DNA of 64,000 bases from Sandaracinus amylolyticus (GTDB taxonomy: Bacteria; Myxococcota_A; Polyangia; Polyangiales; Sandaracinaceae). The notes beneath the pieces were generated by a model. That model saw only the letters and a program-made list of their open reading frames with translations, had not been told where the DNA came from and did not search any database. Each line of letters starts with the position of its first letter. Within the stretch, counting starts at the first letter, position 1. The position numbers and the translations under genes are program-made. Positions 27,500 to 35,089 of the stretch are shown here, one piece after another. The stretch spans positions 8,432,001 to 8,496,000 of the forward strand of contig NZ_CP070225.1 of assembly GCF_021631985.1 (NCBI RefSeq), given 5' to 3'.

Positions 27500-27630
27500 G
27501 GATCGCGAAAATGCAGGATCGGGCAAGGATCGTCGAGGATCGATCTAACGCGGGCAGAGCACGCGAACCTAGGGTGGGCGACGCGGAACACGCGCCCGTG
27601 AGGGCGCAGACGTCCGAGAGGAACCACACC

Positions 27631-28674
27631 ATGTCCACGAAGGCCTACGCGGCTCGGAGCTCCAGCTCTCCGCTCGCACCGTTCACGATCGAGCGGCGGA
27701 GTCTGGGGCCGTCCGATGTCGAGATCACGATCCTCCACTGCGGTGTCTGCCACTCCGATCTGCACCAGGCGCGGAACGAGTGGTCGAACACCATCTACCC
27801 GTGCGTGCCCGGCCACGAGATCGTCGGGCGTGTCGCCCACGTCGGAAAGGACGTGACGAGGTTCGCGGAAGGCGACCTCGCCGCCGTCGGCTGCATGGTC
27901 GACTCCTGCCGCAAGTGCGCGAGCTGCGAGCGGGGGCTCGAGCAGTACTGCGTCGAGCTCCCGACCTTCACGTACAACGGTCGCGACGAGCGCGGCAGCG
28001 GGCCGACCTTCGGCGGCTACGCGCAGTCGATCGTCGTCGACGAGGCGTTCACGCTGCGGCTCCCCAGCGACGCGAGCCTCGCCGCGACCGCGCCGCTGCT
28101 CTGCGCCGGGATCACCACCTACTCGCCGCTGCGTCACTGGAACGTCGGGCCGGGAACGCAGGTCGGCGTCGTGGGCCTGGGCGGGCTCGGTCACATGGGC
28201 GTCAAGCTCGCGCGTGCCCTCGGCGCGCACGTCGTGCTGCTCACCACCTCGCCGAGGAAGGTCGAGGACGGCCTGCGACTGGGCGCCCACGAGGTCGTGG
28301 TCTCGACCGACGCGAACGCGATGGCGAAGCACCGAGGGAGGCTCGACTTCGTGCTCGACACGGTGTCCGCGGCCCACGACGTCGACGCGCTCCTCTCGCT
28401 GCTGAGGCTCGACGGAACGCTGGCGCTGGTGGGCGCACCGGACCGGCCGCTCTCGGTGGCGCCGTTCGGGATCATGCTGCCGCGGCGTCAGCTCGCGGGC
28501 TCGGGGATCGGCGGCATCGCCGAGACCCAGGAGATGCTCGACTTCTGCGCGACCCACGGGATCACCGCGGACGTGGAGACGATCGCGATCCAGCAGATCA
28601 ACGAGGCCTACGAGCGCCTGCTCCGGGGCGACGTGCGCTACCGGTTCGTGATCGACATGGCGTCGCTGGCGTAG
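27631..28674 (+). CDS. Zinc-dependent alcohol dehydrogenase (CAD/YahK-like)
   Basis: A 347-residue medium-chain dehydrogenase. Catalytic-zinc ligands lie in LHCGVCHSD (Cys37) and GHE (His62/Glu63). The structural-zinc Cys cluster is CRKCASCERGLEQYC, and the cofactor site VVGLGGLGHMGVKLARALG is a Rossmann GxGGxG. The family reduces aldehydes with NADPH. The gene stands divergent to the AraC_N regulator about 130 bases away and is followed by a DoxX gene on the same strand. ATG 27631 has GAGAGG upstream. An aldehyde-detoxification role is inferred from the pairing. Confidence 0.9.
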   Translation: MSTKAYAARSSSSPLAPFTIERRSLGPSDVEITILHCGVCHSDLHQARNEWSNTIYPCVPGHEIVGRVAHVGKDVTRFAEGDLAAVGCMVDSCRKCASCERGLEQYCVELPTFTYNGRDERGSGPTFGGYAQSIVVDEAFTLRLPSDASLAATAPLLCAGITTYSPLRHWNVGPGTQVGVVGLGGLGHMGVKLARALGAHVVLLTTSPRKVEDGLRLGAHEVVVSTDANAMAKHRGRLDFVLDTVSAAHDVDALLSLLRLDGTLALVGAPDRPLSVAPFGIMLPRRQLAGSGIGGIAETQEMLDFCATHGITADVETIAIQQINEAYERLLRGDVRYRFVIDMASLA

Positions 28675-28836
28675 TCGGGCGAGGCGTTGCGTCGTACGTC
28701 GAGCGTCCCGAGATCGACGACGTTCCCCGTCTGTGGGCGAGGAACGTTGCAGAACGAGCAACGACGAGTCGCATCGCGGACCTCTCCCGAGCTCCCGATC
28801 CGCGCCGCAGGTTGGTCGCGTCAGGAGGGTTTCCCC

Positions 28837-29292
28837 ATGAGCGATCGCATCCGCCGCTACGCCCCGCACGCCGCGCGCATCCTGCTCGGCCTGCTCTTCT
28901 TCGTGTTCGGCCTGAACGGCTTCCTGCAGTTCATCCCGCAGCCTCCGCCTCCGCCCGAGGCCGGCGCGTTCCTCGGTGGCCTGGCTGCCGCGGGCTACAT
29001 GTTCCCGCTGATCAAGGGCACGGAGGTCGTCGCGGGCGCGCTGCTGCTCACGAACCGCTTCGTCCCGCTGGCGCTGGTGCTGCTCGCGCCGATCGTCGTG
29101 AACATCGTGTTCTTCCACGCGGTGCTCGCGCCCGATGGAATCGGCATGGTGCTGTTCATCCTCGCGCTCGAGGTGGGCCTCGCGTTCGCGTACCGCAGCG
29201 CGTTCCGTGAGGTGCTCGCGCTCGACGCGAAGCCGACCCCGCAGCCCGCGGCGAACGGCGAGCAGGAGCGCCGCGCGGTCGCGACGGCGTGA
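28837..29292 (+). CDS. DoxX-family membrane protein
   Basis: A 151-residue inner-membrane protein with four hydrophobic segments: RILLGLLFFVFGLNGFLQFI, GAFLGGLAAAGYMFPLIKGTEVVAGALLL, VPLALVLLAPIVVNIVFF and MVLFILALEVGLAFAY. The FGLNGFxxFIPxPP and KGTEVVAGALLL motifs fit DoxX/DUF417-like proteins, often found near redox-stress genes. AGGAGG stands eight bases before ATG 28837. It is on the same strand as the alcohol dehydrogenase with 160 bases between, so probably has its own promoter. It ends at a hairpin. Confidence 0.82.
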   Translation: MSDRIRRYAPHAARILLGLLFFVFGLNGFLQFIPQPPPPPEAGAFLGGLAAAGYMFPLIKGTEVVAGALLLTNRFVPLALVLLAPIVVNIVFFHAVLAPDGIGMVLFILALEVGLAFAYRSAFREVLALDAKPTPQPAANGEQERRAVATA

Positions 29293-29358
29293 CCGATCGG
29301 CGTCGCGGCGGCGCGCGTCAGAGGATGACGCCCGCCGCCGCGACGTCGGCCCCGTGAA

Positions 29359-29390
29359 GAAGGCCGCGACGCTGGCTCGTCGCGGCCTTC
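29359..29390 (+). terminator. Hairpin after the DoxX gene
   Basis: A 13-bp perfect stem (GAAGGCCGCGACG with CGTCGCGGCCTTC) and six-base loop, 66 bases after the DoxX stop and upstream of the sigma-factor gene. No T-tract follows. Confidence 0.7.
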
Positions 29391-29470
29391 ACGCGTTCCG
29401 TCGCTTCGAGGCGAAGCCTCCGAGCGCGACCGTGTAACGTCGTGCTCGTCGCGTCCCTCGAATCGGCATC

Positions 29471-30124
29471 ATGAAGCCCGACGTGTCCTCTCCCCGCACC
29501 ATCGACGACACCGACGGCGCGGTCGTCGCGCAGGTCCTCGCGGGTGACGCCGCGCGCTTCGAGGCGCTGATGCGACGCCACAACCAGCGCGTGTTCCGCA
29601 CCGCACGCGCGATCCTGCGCAGCGAGGCGGAGGCCGAGGACGCGGCACAACAGGCGTGGCTCTCGGCGTACACCCACCTCGCGCAGTGGGATGGCCGCGC
29701 GCGCTTCTCGACGTGGCTCACCCGCATCGTCGCGCGCGAGGCGCTGCACCGGCTGCGCGGACGAGGCCACGATCACCTCGAGCTGGTCGAGGATCGCGCG
29801 TCGCCCTCGATGCCGAGCCCCGAGGACGAGACCACCCGCGCCGAGGTGCGCGCGATGCTCGAGCGCGAGATCGACGCGCTCCCCGAGGCGTTCCGCACCG
29901 TGCTCGTGCTGCGCGACCTCGAGGAGCTCTCGAGCGCCGAAGTGGGCGAGGTGCTCGGCCTCACCGAAGAGGCAGTGCGCGTCCGGCTGCACCGGGCGCG
30001 ACGCGCGCTGCGGGCCGGCATCGAGGAGCGGCTCGAGACGAGCGCGCGCGAGCTCTTCCCGTTCCTCGGCGAGCGCTGCGATCGCATCTGCGCGTCCGTG
30101 ATGCGCGCGATCGTGAGAGCATGA
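29471..30124 (+). CDS. ECF-type RNA polymerase sigma factor
   Basis: A 217-residue sigma-70-family factor of the extracytoplasmic-function type. Region 2 is FEALMRRHNQRVFRTARAILRSEAEAEDAAQQAWLSAY, with WDGRARFSTWLTRIVAREALHRLRG next. Region 4 is PEAFRTVLVLRDLEELSSAEVGEVLGLTEEAVRVRLHRARRALR. No anti-sigma factor is adjacent; instead a 65-residue small protein starts four bases downstream. A roughly 35-residue tail with FPFLGERCDRICASV contains two Cys and may sense redox or metal. The regulon is unknown. Confidence 0.9.
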   Translation: MKPDVSSPRTIDDTDGAVVAQVLAGDAARFEALMRRHNQRVFRTARAILRSEAEAEDAAQQAWLSAYTHLAQWDGRARFSTWLTRIVAREALHRLRGRGHDHLELVEDRASPSMPSPEDETTRAEVRAMLEREIDALPEAFRTVLVLRDLEELSSAEVGEVLGLTEEAVRVRLHRARRALRAGIEERLETSARELFPFLGERCDRICASVMRAIVRA

Positions 30125-30128
30125 GCAG

Positions 30129-30326
30129 GTGAGCGACACGAAGCAGAAGCGCACGCTGTCCGACGACGACGTCGTCGTGAAGCGCACGGAGACCGGCCGC
30201 GCGATCGAGCGCGTCGGCGGGAACCTCGGCCCGGGCGCGAAGACCGCGACCGATCCCGACGCCGGCGGTGGCGGTGGTCGCGGCGCGTCGCGGCCCGGCG
30301 GAGCGACCGACGCCGACGTGAGCTGA
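30129..30326 (+). CDS. Small acidic/Gly-rich protein downstream of sigma factor
   Basis: A 65-residue protein starting with GTG four bases after the sigma-factor stop. Its N terminus (MSDTKQKRTLSDDDVVVKR) resembles that of the two Tat-type proteins at 55380 and 55858 (KKRSLSDDEMVTDR). The rest is Gly/Asp/Arg-rich (DPDAGGGGGRGASRPGG) and looks disordered; no Cys and no hydrophobic segment. Its coupling to the sigma factor and the shared head motif make it likely to be real. Function unknown. Confidence 0.55.
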   Translation: MSDTKQKRTLSDDDVVVKRTETGRAIERVGGNLGPGAKTATDPDAGGGGGRGASRPGGATDADVS

Positions 30327-30399
30327 TGCGCAACTCTGCCGCGCATGCGGCATGCGCGATGCAGTCCTCTCGCCCGGACGAACGGACGAGGAGGACCTC

Positions 30400-30648
30400 A
30401 TGGAATGGGTGCGCGCAGCCGCTGCGTGGATCAGCGCTGCTGCGTTCCTGGTGCTCGCATCGAGCGCCGAAGCGCAGCAGGTCTACGTAGGCGACGATCT
30501 GCCCGAAGGTGACTGGATGACGAGCGGTCTCGCGCCGCTCGTGCTCTTGCTCGGGCTCGGCATCGTGGTCGCGCTGGTCGCGGCGGGCGTCGCCGCGGTC
30601 CTGCTCCGCTCGCCGCGGCGCCGGTTCGGCGGCCCGCGCGAGGCGTGA
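30400..30648 (+). CDS. Small exported or membrane-anchored protein
   Basis: An 82-residue protein with a cleavable-looking signal peptide (AAAAWISAAAFLVLASSAEAQ), a short acidic linker (VYVGDDLPEGDW), and one transmembrane helix (LAPLVLLLGLGIVVALVAAGVAAVLL) ending in RSPRRR. ATG 30400 follows GAGGAGG. No family was recognised. It may belong with the preceding small gene and sigma factor, being on the same strand with about 70 bases between. Confidence 0.6.
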   Translation: MEWVRAAAAWISAAAFLVLASSAEAQQVYVGDDLPEGDWMTSGLAPLVLLLGLGIVVALVAAGVAAVLLRSPRRRFGGPREA

Positions 30649-30663
30649 TCGCCGGCCACGCGA

Positions 30664-31518
30664 TCACATGCAGCGAGTCACACGCTCGGCCCAGGCGCGT
30701 CGAGCGTCGAGGCCCAGCGCGTCGAGCGCAGGCAGCACGACGGTCGCGACCACCTCGTCCATGAGGGCGCGGCTGCGATCGCCCATCGTGACCCCGAGCG
30801 CGGCGAGCTCGTCCTCGAGCGCCGCGTCGACGCCGAGCTCGAGCGTCATCGCCTCGTGCATGCGCGCCTCGATCGTGCCGAGCGCGAGCGGCAGATAGCG
30901 CTGCAATCCGGGTCGCTCGGCGTCGGTGAGCGCGTCGCGCAGGTACGCCCATCCGAAGCGCGCGTGGAGGGTCTCGTCGGCGGCGAGCTGCTCGAGCACC
31001 AGGCGCACGTGGGGCTCGCTCGCGAGCTCGCGCTCGGCCGCGAGCAGCGGGGCGGCGATGCTCTCGCTGAGGCACGAGACGAAGAGCACGTTGCGCAGCG
31101 CACGCTCGCGCGCAGTGGTGCCCGCGTGCTCGGGGAGCGGCTCGGTCGCGAGCTCGCGCTCGACCTCGGGCTCACCGCCGAGCAGCCGCACGACGTCGGC
31201 GCAGAGCGCGGCGTGACGCAGCTCGTCCATCGACATGCGGAGCGCGACGGTCTTGTACTCGAGCGGCGCCTCGGCCTCGATCAGGTGCGGCAAGAGGCGC
31301 GAGAAGACCGCGGCCGACTGGTGCTCGTGCTCCATGCGCGCGAGCCACGACGCGCGCGCGAGCGTGATCGCGCGCTCCGAGAAGTCGCCGGTCAGGCGGG
31401 CGTCGGGCGCGATCTCGGGGACCAGCTCGCCGCGCCGCAGCGCGCTGCGCACGAGGCGCAGGTGCTCGGTCGCGAGCGGCGAGGCACCGACGTCGACGCG
31501 CAGCTTGCCCCGGGTCAT
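30664..31518 (-). CDS. Ferritin-like diiron protein
   Basis: A 284-residue, all-helical cytosolic protein with the full set of ferritin-like carboxylate/His ligands: Glu63/Glu65 in RMEHEHQSA, ExxH at 99-102 (DELRH), Glu152 in CLSESIA and ExxH at 182-185 (DETLH). This spacing fits a diiron oxidase/oxygenase fold related to the AurF or ferritin-like group; the substrate is unknown. Its ATG overlaps the stop of the upstream small lipoprotein (ATGA), and that gene is in turn coupled to a paralogue, so three genes form one operon. Pairing an oxidase with two Cys-rich lipoproteins is unusual. Confidence 0.75.
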   Translation of the reverse strand: MTRGKLRVDVGASPLATEHLRLVRSALRRGELVPEIAPDARLTGDFSERAITLARASWLARMEHEHQSAAVFSRLLPHLIEAEAPLEYKTVALRMSMDELRHAALCADVVRLLGGEPEVERELATEPLPEHAGTTARERALRNVLFVSCLSESIAAPLLAAERELASEPHVRLVLEQLAADETLHARFGWAYLRDALTDAERPGLQRYLPLALGTIEARMHEAMTLELGVDAALEDELAALGVTMGDRSRALMDEVVATVVLPALDALGLDARRAWAERVTRCM

Positions 31519-31763
31519 GCCGGCAGATCGGGGGGCGTGAACGGGCCGGGCACCGGCAGCGGCGGACGGCACACGCTCGCGCTCGAGTCCCACATGAAGT
31601 GGCGGCGCTCGCAGCAGTAGCGGGTGTTCTCCGCGAAGCCGCACGCGCGATCGATCACCTGCTCGCACCCCGCGGCGGTCGTCGCGATCGCGAGCCCGAG
31701 GGTGACGGCGCGCGCGGCCTGCAGCGCCTTGCGTCGAGCGTTCTGGCGATCGTCGTCGCTCAT
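31515..31763 (-). CDS. Small Cys-rich lipoprotein, paralogue 1
   Basis: An 82-residue lipoprotein. A basic head (QNARRKALQAARAV) and hydrophobic core (TLGLAIATTAAGC) end in a lipobox. The mature peptide has the motif CEQVIDRAC-5-NTRYCCER, then a Pro-rich tail ending PGPFTPPDLPA. It is about 65 percent identical by eye to the next gene, its tandem paralogue, and is coupled by ATGA to the diiron gene. Six Cys, including an adjacent pair, suggest disulfides or metal binding outside the cytoplasm. No known family was recognised. Confidence 0.75.
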   Translation of the reverse strand: MSDDDRQNARRKALQAARAVTLGLAIATTAAGCEQVIDRACGFAENTRYCCERRHFMWDSSASVCRPPLPVPGPFTPPDLPA

Positions 31764-32005
31764 GCGGGCATGTCCGGCGGCACGAAGGGACCGATCACCG
31801 CGTGCATGCAGGTGCCGGTCGTCGGGTCGTAGTACGTCAGGGGCTGTCGCTCGCAGCAGTAGCGCGTGTTCTCGGTGAACGAGAACCGGCACGCGCGATC
31901 GACCACCTGCTCGCACCCTGCGGTGGTCGCGGCGATCGCGAGCCCGAGTGTCACCGCGCGCGCCGCCTGGAGCGCCTTGCGTCGTGCGTTCTCGCGATCG
32001 GTCAT
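31760..32005 (-). CDS. Small Cys-rich lipoprotein, paralogue 2
   Basis: An 81-residue lipoprotein, first gene of the three-gene operon. It shares with its neighbour the head NARRKALQAARAVTLGLAIA, the lipobox TTAGC, the motif CEQVVDRAC...ENTRYCCER and the tail GPFVPPDMPA. The middle differs (LTYYDPTTGTC). Its stop overlaps the start of paralogue 1 by four bases. Conservation of the Cys motif and tail against a variable middle suggests selection on the ends. Promoter signals must lie in 32006-32176, shared with the divergent Pal-like gene. Confidence 0.75.
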   Translation of the reverse strand: MTDRENARRKALQAARAVTLGLAIAATTAGCEQVVDRACRFSFTENTRYCCERQPLTYYDPTTGTCMHAVIGPFVPPDMPA

Positions 32006-32176
32006 GCGCGAGGGACGATCGCTCCGTCGTGTGGTGGCTCGCAACTCGGGCGCGCGTCGCAGAATGCGAGCGCGTTGCAGGACGCGACGCGCCGAGCGCA
32101 GCGCACGCTCCGATTCGCACGGGATCACGCGAGGCACGCGAGCTGCTGGTGGACGCGTTCGGAGGTCTCGCCACCG

Positions 32177-32677
32177 ATGCGCTCGATCGCTCTCGCCGTC
32201 TCGTTGCTCGCTTCGCTGATCGCGTGTGGAGGCCCGCCGCCCGCCGCCGCAGAGACCACGCCCGCCCGCACCGCCGCGTCCGTCGCTCGCGCGGCTGCAC
32301 CGTCGCGCGAAGGCCAGCGATCGCTCGCGGAGGGCACCGGCTGTGCGCTCTCCCCGGTCTACTTCGAGTACGACTCGAACACGATCGACGCGCGGGGGCG
32401 CGAGTCGCTGGTGCAGGATGCGCGGTGTCTGCGCGGGCGACCGAGCGACGCGGTGATGTTGACCGGGGGCGCCGACGAGCGGGGCACCGAGGAGTACAAC
32501 TTCGCGCTCGGCGATCGCCGCGCCCGCGCGGTGCAGGGCTACCTCGTCGGCGTGGGCGTCGAGGCGGAGCGCCTCCGGGTGCGCAGCGTCGGCGAGGAGT
32601 GGGCGAGCGGGCGCGACGAGGCGGGGATGGCCCACGATCGCCGGGTCGAGCCGGCGACGCCGGCGAGCGCGCGATGA
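32177..32677 (+). CDS. OmpA/Pal-like peptidoglycan-associated lipoprotein
   Basis: A 166-residue lipoprotein with signal peptide IALAVSLLASLIAC and a 50-residue Ala/Pro linker. It carries an OmpA-like domain: VYFEYDSNTIDARGRESL, then GGADERGTEEYNFALGDRRARAVQGYL (matching the GHTDERGTxEYN motif with Gly in place of His) and VRSVGEEWASG...HDRRVEP. It tethers the outer membrane to peptidoglycan in the Pal manner; the Tol genes are not here. GGAGG lies 11 bases before ATG 32177. The stop overlaps the start of a truncated receiver gene (ATGA). Confidence 0.83.
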   Translation: MRSIALAVSLLASLIACGGPPPAAAETTPARTAASVARAAAPSREGQRSLAEGTGCALSPVYFEYDSNTIDARGRESLVQDARCLRGRPSDAVMLTGGADERGTEEYNFALGDRRARAVQGYLVGVGVEAERLRVRSVGEEWASGRDEAGMAHDRRVEPATPASAR

Positions 32678-32880
32678 GCGCGGTGGCCTGCGCGCGTCCG
32701 TTCGCGGGCCGGTGCGCGGTCGTCGCCGCCGACGACCACGAGCTGCGCGCGATCATCGCCGACGTGCTGACCGCCGATGGGTTCGACGTCGTGACGGTCG
32801 CGGACGGCGCGGGCCTGCTCGAGACGCTGCACTACGCGGCGCGCGGACTGCTGCGCTGCGACCTCGTGGTGACCGATCGT
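32674..32880 (+). pseudogene. Truncated response-regulator receiver domain
   Basis: From ATG 32674, coupled to the Pal-like stop, the frame encodes a receiver-domain start: CAVVAADDHELRAIIADVLTADGFDVVTVADGAGLLETL and DLVVTDR, ending at the strand with the phospho-acceptor Asp. After about 32880 homology stops: the frame continues only as the antisense of the paralogous membrane gene. Beta strands 4-5 and the conserved Lys are missing. The likely explanation is a deletion or rearrangement that joined the tandem array to this gene. Confidence 0.7.
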
Positions 32881-32904
32881 GTGGAACGTGGTCGGCGCGC
32901 GATC

Positions 32905-33457
32905 TCAGTGATCGATCCGGGCCCAGCGCTCGCGCGCGACCCGGAACGGACCGTCCCCGGTGCGTCCCTCGCGCACGAGCCAGCGGGTCCCCTCGTCGTC
33001 GAGCTCGACGGTCCATCCGAGCTCGAGCCCGCGCGCGACCCTGGCCACGTAGAGGTCGCGCCTCCGCTGCTCGAGCCACGCACCGACGCCGACGGCGATC
33101 GCGATCGCCGCGAGCGCGCCTGCGACCTCCGATGCGTGCACGACCAAGCGATCGCCGCCGGACCGTGTCGAGCGTGAGCATCGCGGTGGCGCCGAAGAGC
33201 ACGAGGACGCCGAAGAGCGCGCCCGCCCTCGCGCACGACGAGATCGTGGGACCGAAGTCGCGCGGCCGGCGCGCGGCGAGCCCCGCGAGGATCGCGGCGA
33301 GGCCGGCGACGAGCCACATGGCTGCCCCCAGCGGGCCGGTTCCTCCGAAGCCGACGCTCGGCGCACCGAGGACCAGCACGCTCGCGATCGCGGCGACAGC
33401 GGCGAACGCGACCATGCGGATCCCATCGATCACGCGTCGCGCTCTCTGATCGTCCAT
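32905..33457 (-). pseudogene. Frameshifted seventh copy of the tandem membrane-protein family
   Basis: Starting at ATG 33457 (MDDQRARRVIDGIRMVAFAAVAAIA) the frame gives two to three membrane segments to about ...MLTLDTVR, then fails. The family C terminus (ASEVAGALAAIAIAVGVGAWLEQRRR, ...DDEGTRWLVREGRTGDGPF...RWARIDH) continues in another frame from about 33160 to the stop at 32905. Total length is 553 bases, one more than a multiple of three, so a single-base change near the GGTCCGGCGGCGATCG stretch would repair it. It lacks the 8-nt overlap seen between the intact copies. Decayed copy or sequencing error cannot be told apart here. Confidence 0.75.
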
Positions 33458-33504
33458 CGAAGCCCGGATCGACGCTGGGCGCACCGCGCGCCGCGGACAA
33501 TGGC

Positions 33505-34296
33505 TCAGCGATCGAGTCGGCCCCACCGCACGCGCACCACGCTCGCGCGATGGGGTCCGTCACCCGAGTGCGTCTCGCGCACCAACCACCGCGATCCGTC
33601 GGCCTCGGCCTCGATCGTCCAGCCGCGCTCCGCGTGCCGCTCGACGTCGCGCACCAGCTTCCGTCGCCGCGCGATCTCCACCGACGCCGCGAGCGCGACC
33701 ATCCCCGCGATCACGACGAGACCGATCGCCGCCTCGCGCGTGCCGTCGAGGTCCTCACCGATCCAAGCGACGAGGCTCGCGAAGAGCACGCACCAGGTCG
33801 CTGCGACGAGCGCCGCGCGCGGCTCGCTCGTGATCGTCGTGACCTCGACGGTCCTCTCGAGCGTCCATCCGAGCAGCGCGAACGCGAACGCCCCTGCGGC
33901 GCCCAGCAAGGCCCCGATCGGCGCAGAAAGGAACAACGTCCACAGGACTGGCCACTCGCCGAGATGGAGCACGTCGGTGCCCATGACCACGTCGGCCAAG
34001 CCGATCACCGCGATCGAGAGCGGCGAGCTCACTCCGCCCGCGATCGCGCAGAGGCCCGCGGCGTGCCCGACGTCGCGCCGACGACCCACGGCCCACCATG
34101 CGAGCGCCGCCGTCGTGCACCCAACCGCCCACGCGCACGCGTCCGCGATGCACGCCGGCCACTCGTATCGTCCGGCGCTCGGCAGAATCGCGTCGGGAAC
34201 GATCGCGCCGGCGATCAGTGCGACACACGCGAACGTGCTGCGGCGCAGCGCGAAGACCCGTCGCGCGATGCGCGCGTCGTCGATCGGCTCACCCAT
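33505..34296 (-). CDS. Tandem multi-pass membrane protein, array copy 6
   Basis: A 263-residue member of an unrecognised family present in seven tandem copies. About six hydrophobic segments (for example STFACVALIAGAIVPDAIL, AIAGGVSSPLSIAVIGLADVV, LFLSAPIGALLGAAGAFAFALLG, AAIGLVVIAGMVALAASVEIA) precede a basic helix RRRKLVRDVERHAERG. A 40-residue soluble module follows: WTIEAEADGSRWLVRETHSGDG...VRVRWGRLDR. The family motif ITSEPRA precedes the fifth segment. Start ATGG at 34296 overlaps the upstream copy's stop by eight bases. This copy has the most divergent C-terminal block of the intact six. Confidence 0.8.
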   Translation of the reverse strand: MGEPIDDARIARRVFALRRSTFACVALIAGAIVPDAILPSAGRYEWPACIADACAWAVGCTTAALAWWAVGRRRDVGHAAGLCAIAGGVSSPLSIAVIGLADVVMGTDVLHLGEWPVLWTLFLSAPIGALLGAAGAFAFALLGWTLERTVEVTTITSEPRAALVAATWCVLFASLVAWIGEDLDGTREAAIGLVVIAGMVALAASVEIARRRKLVRDVERHAERGWTIEAEADGSRWLVRETHSGDGPHRASVVRVRWGRLDR

Positions 34297-35089
34297 CGAG
34301 CCGTCCCCACCGCACGCGCAGCGCACCCTCGCGATACGCGCCATCACCGGCCAGCGTCTCGCGCACCAGCCACCGCGTTCCGTCGTCGTCACGCTCGATC
34401 GACCACCCTGCGATCCCACCGCGCTCGATCGCGCGAGCTCGCCAGCGACGTCGCGCGAGCTCGGCGCACGCGACGACCAGCACCAGCGCGGCGATCACGG
34501 CGAGCCCGAGCGCGGCCGCTTGCGCACTCACGACCGCGATCACGCCCGCGCCGAGCGTGGTCCACGCGGCGGCGATGCAGACGGCGCGTGGCATCGAGGA
34601 GATCGTCGGACGCTGCGCGACGCGCTCGAGCGCCAGCGCGAGCGGCACCAGCGCCGCGCCCGCGAACGCGCCGACCACGGCGCCGATCGGCATGCCGATG
34701 ATCGAGCCGAGCGTCGCGTAGACACACCAGCGCGCGAGCGCATCGAGGCGCCCCGTCGAGATGCCGTCCGCGATGCCGATCACGAAGCACGCGAGCGGCG
34801 AGTTCACCGCGCCGCCGAACATGGCGAGCCCGGCGCTGAACACCACGTCCCGTCGATGCCCCGCGAGCCACCACGCGAGCACGCCCGTCGCGCACGCCGC
34901 GGCCCATGCGTACCACACGGGCGGCGGCTTCCAGGCGCGCGTGTCGAAGTCGGGGCTCGGCTCGGTCGCGGCGCAGGCGCATCCGTGGATCACGATCGCG
35001 CTCCCGATGATCACCACGAGCGCGAACGCGATGCGTCGGAGGGCCAGCGTCCACCGTGCGACCCGCTCGTCGTCGACCGCGTCACCCAT
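34289..35089 (-). CDS. Tandem multi-pass membrane protein, array copy 5
   Basis: A 266-residue family member starting MGDAVDDERVARWTLALRR. Membrane segments include IAFALVVIIGSAIVIHGCACAA, WYAWAAACATGVLAWWLAG, FSAGLAMFGGAVNSPLACFVIGIAD, TLGSIIGMPIGAVVGAFAGAALVPL, AVCIAAAWTTLGAGVIAVV and GLAVIAALVLVVACAELA. The ISSMPRA motif and C-terminal GWSIERDDDGTRWLVRETLAGDGAYREGALRVRWGRLDG are typical. It is closest by eye to copies 1 and 3, sharing the ARWxxxxRR head and NSPLAC in the third segment. It overlaps the next copy by eight bases (ATGGGTGA). Confidence 0.82.
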   Translation of the reverse strand: MGDAVDDERVARWTLALRRIAFALVVIIGSAIVIHGCACAATEPSPDFDTRAWKPPPVWYAWAAACATGVLAWWLAGHRRDVVFSAGLAMFGGAVNSPLACFVIGIADGISTGRLDALARWCVYATLGSIIGMPIGAVVGAFAGAALVPLALALERVAQRPTISSMPRAVCIAAAWTTLGAGVIAVVSAQAAALGLAVIAALVLVVACAELARRRWRARAIERGGIAGWSIERDDDGTRWLVRETLAGDGAYREGALRVRWGRLDG

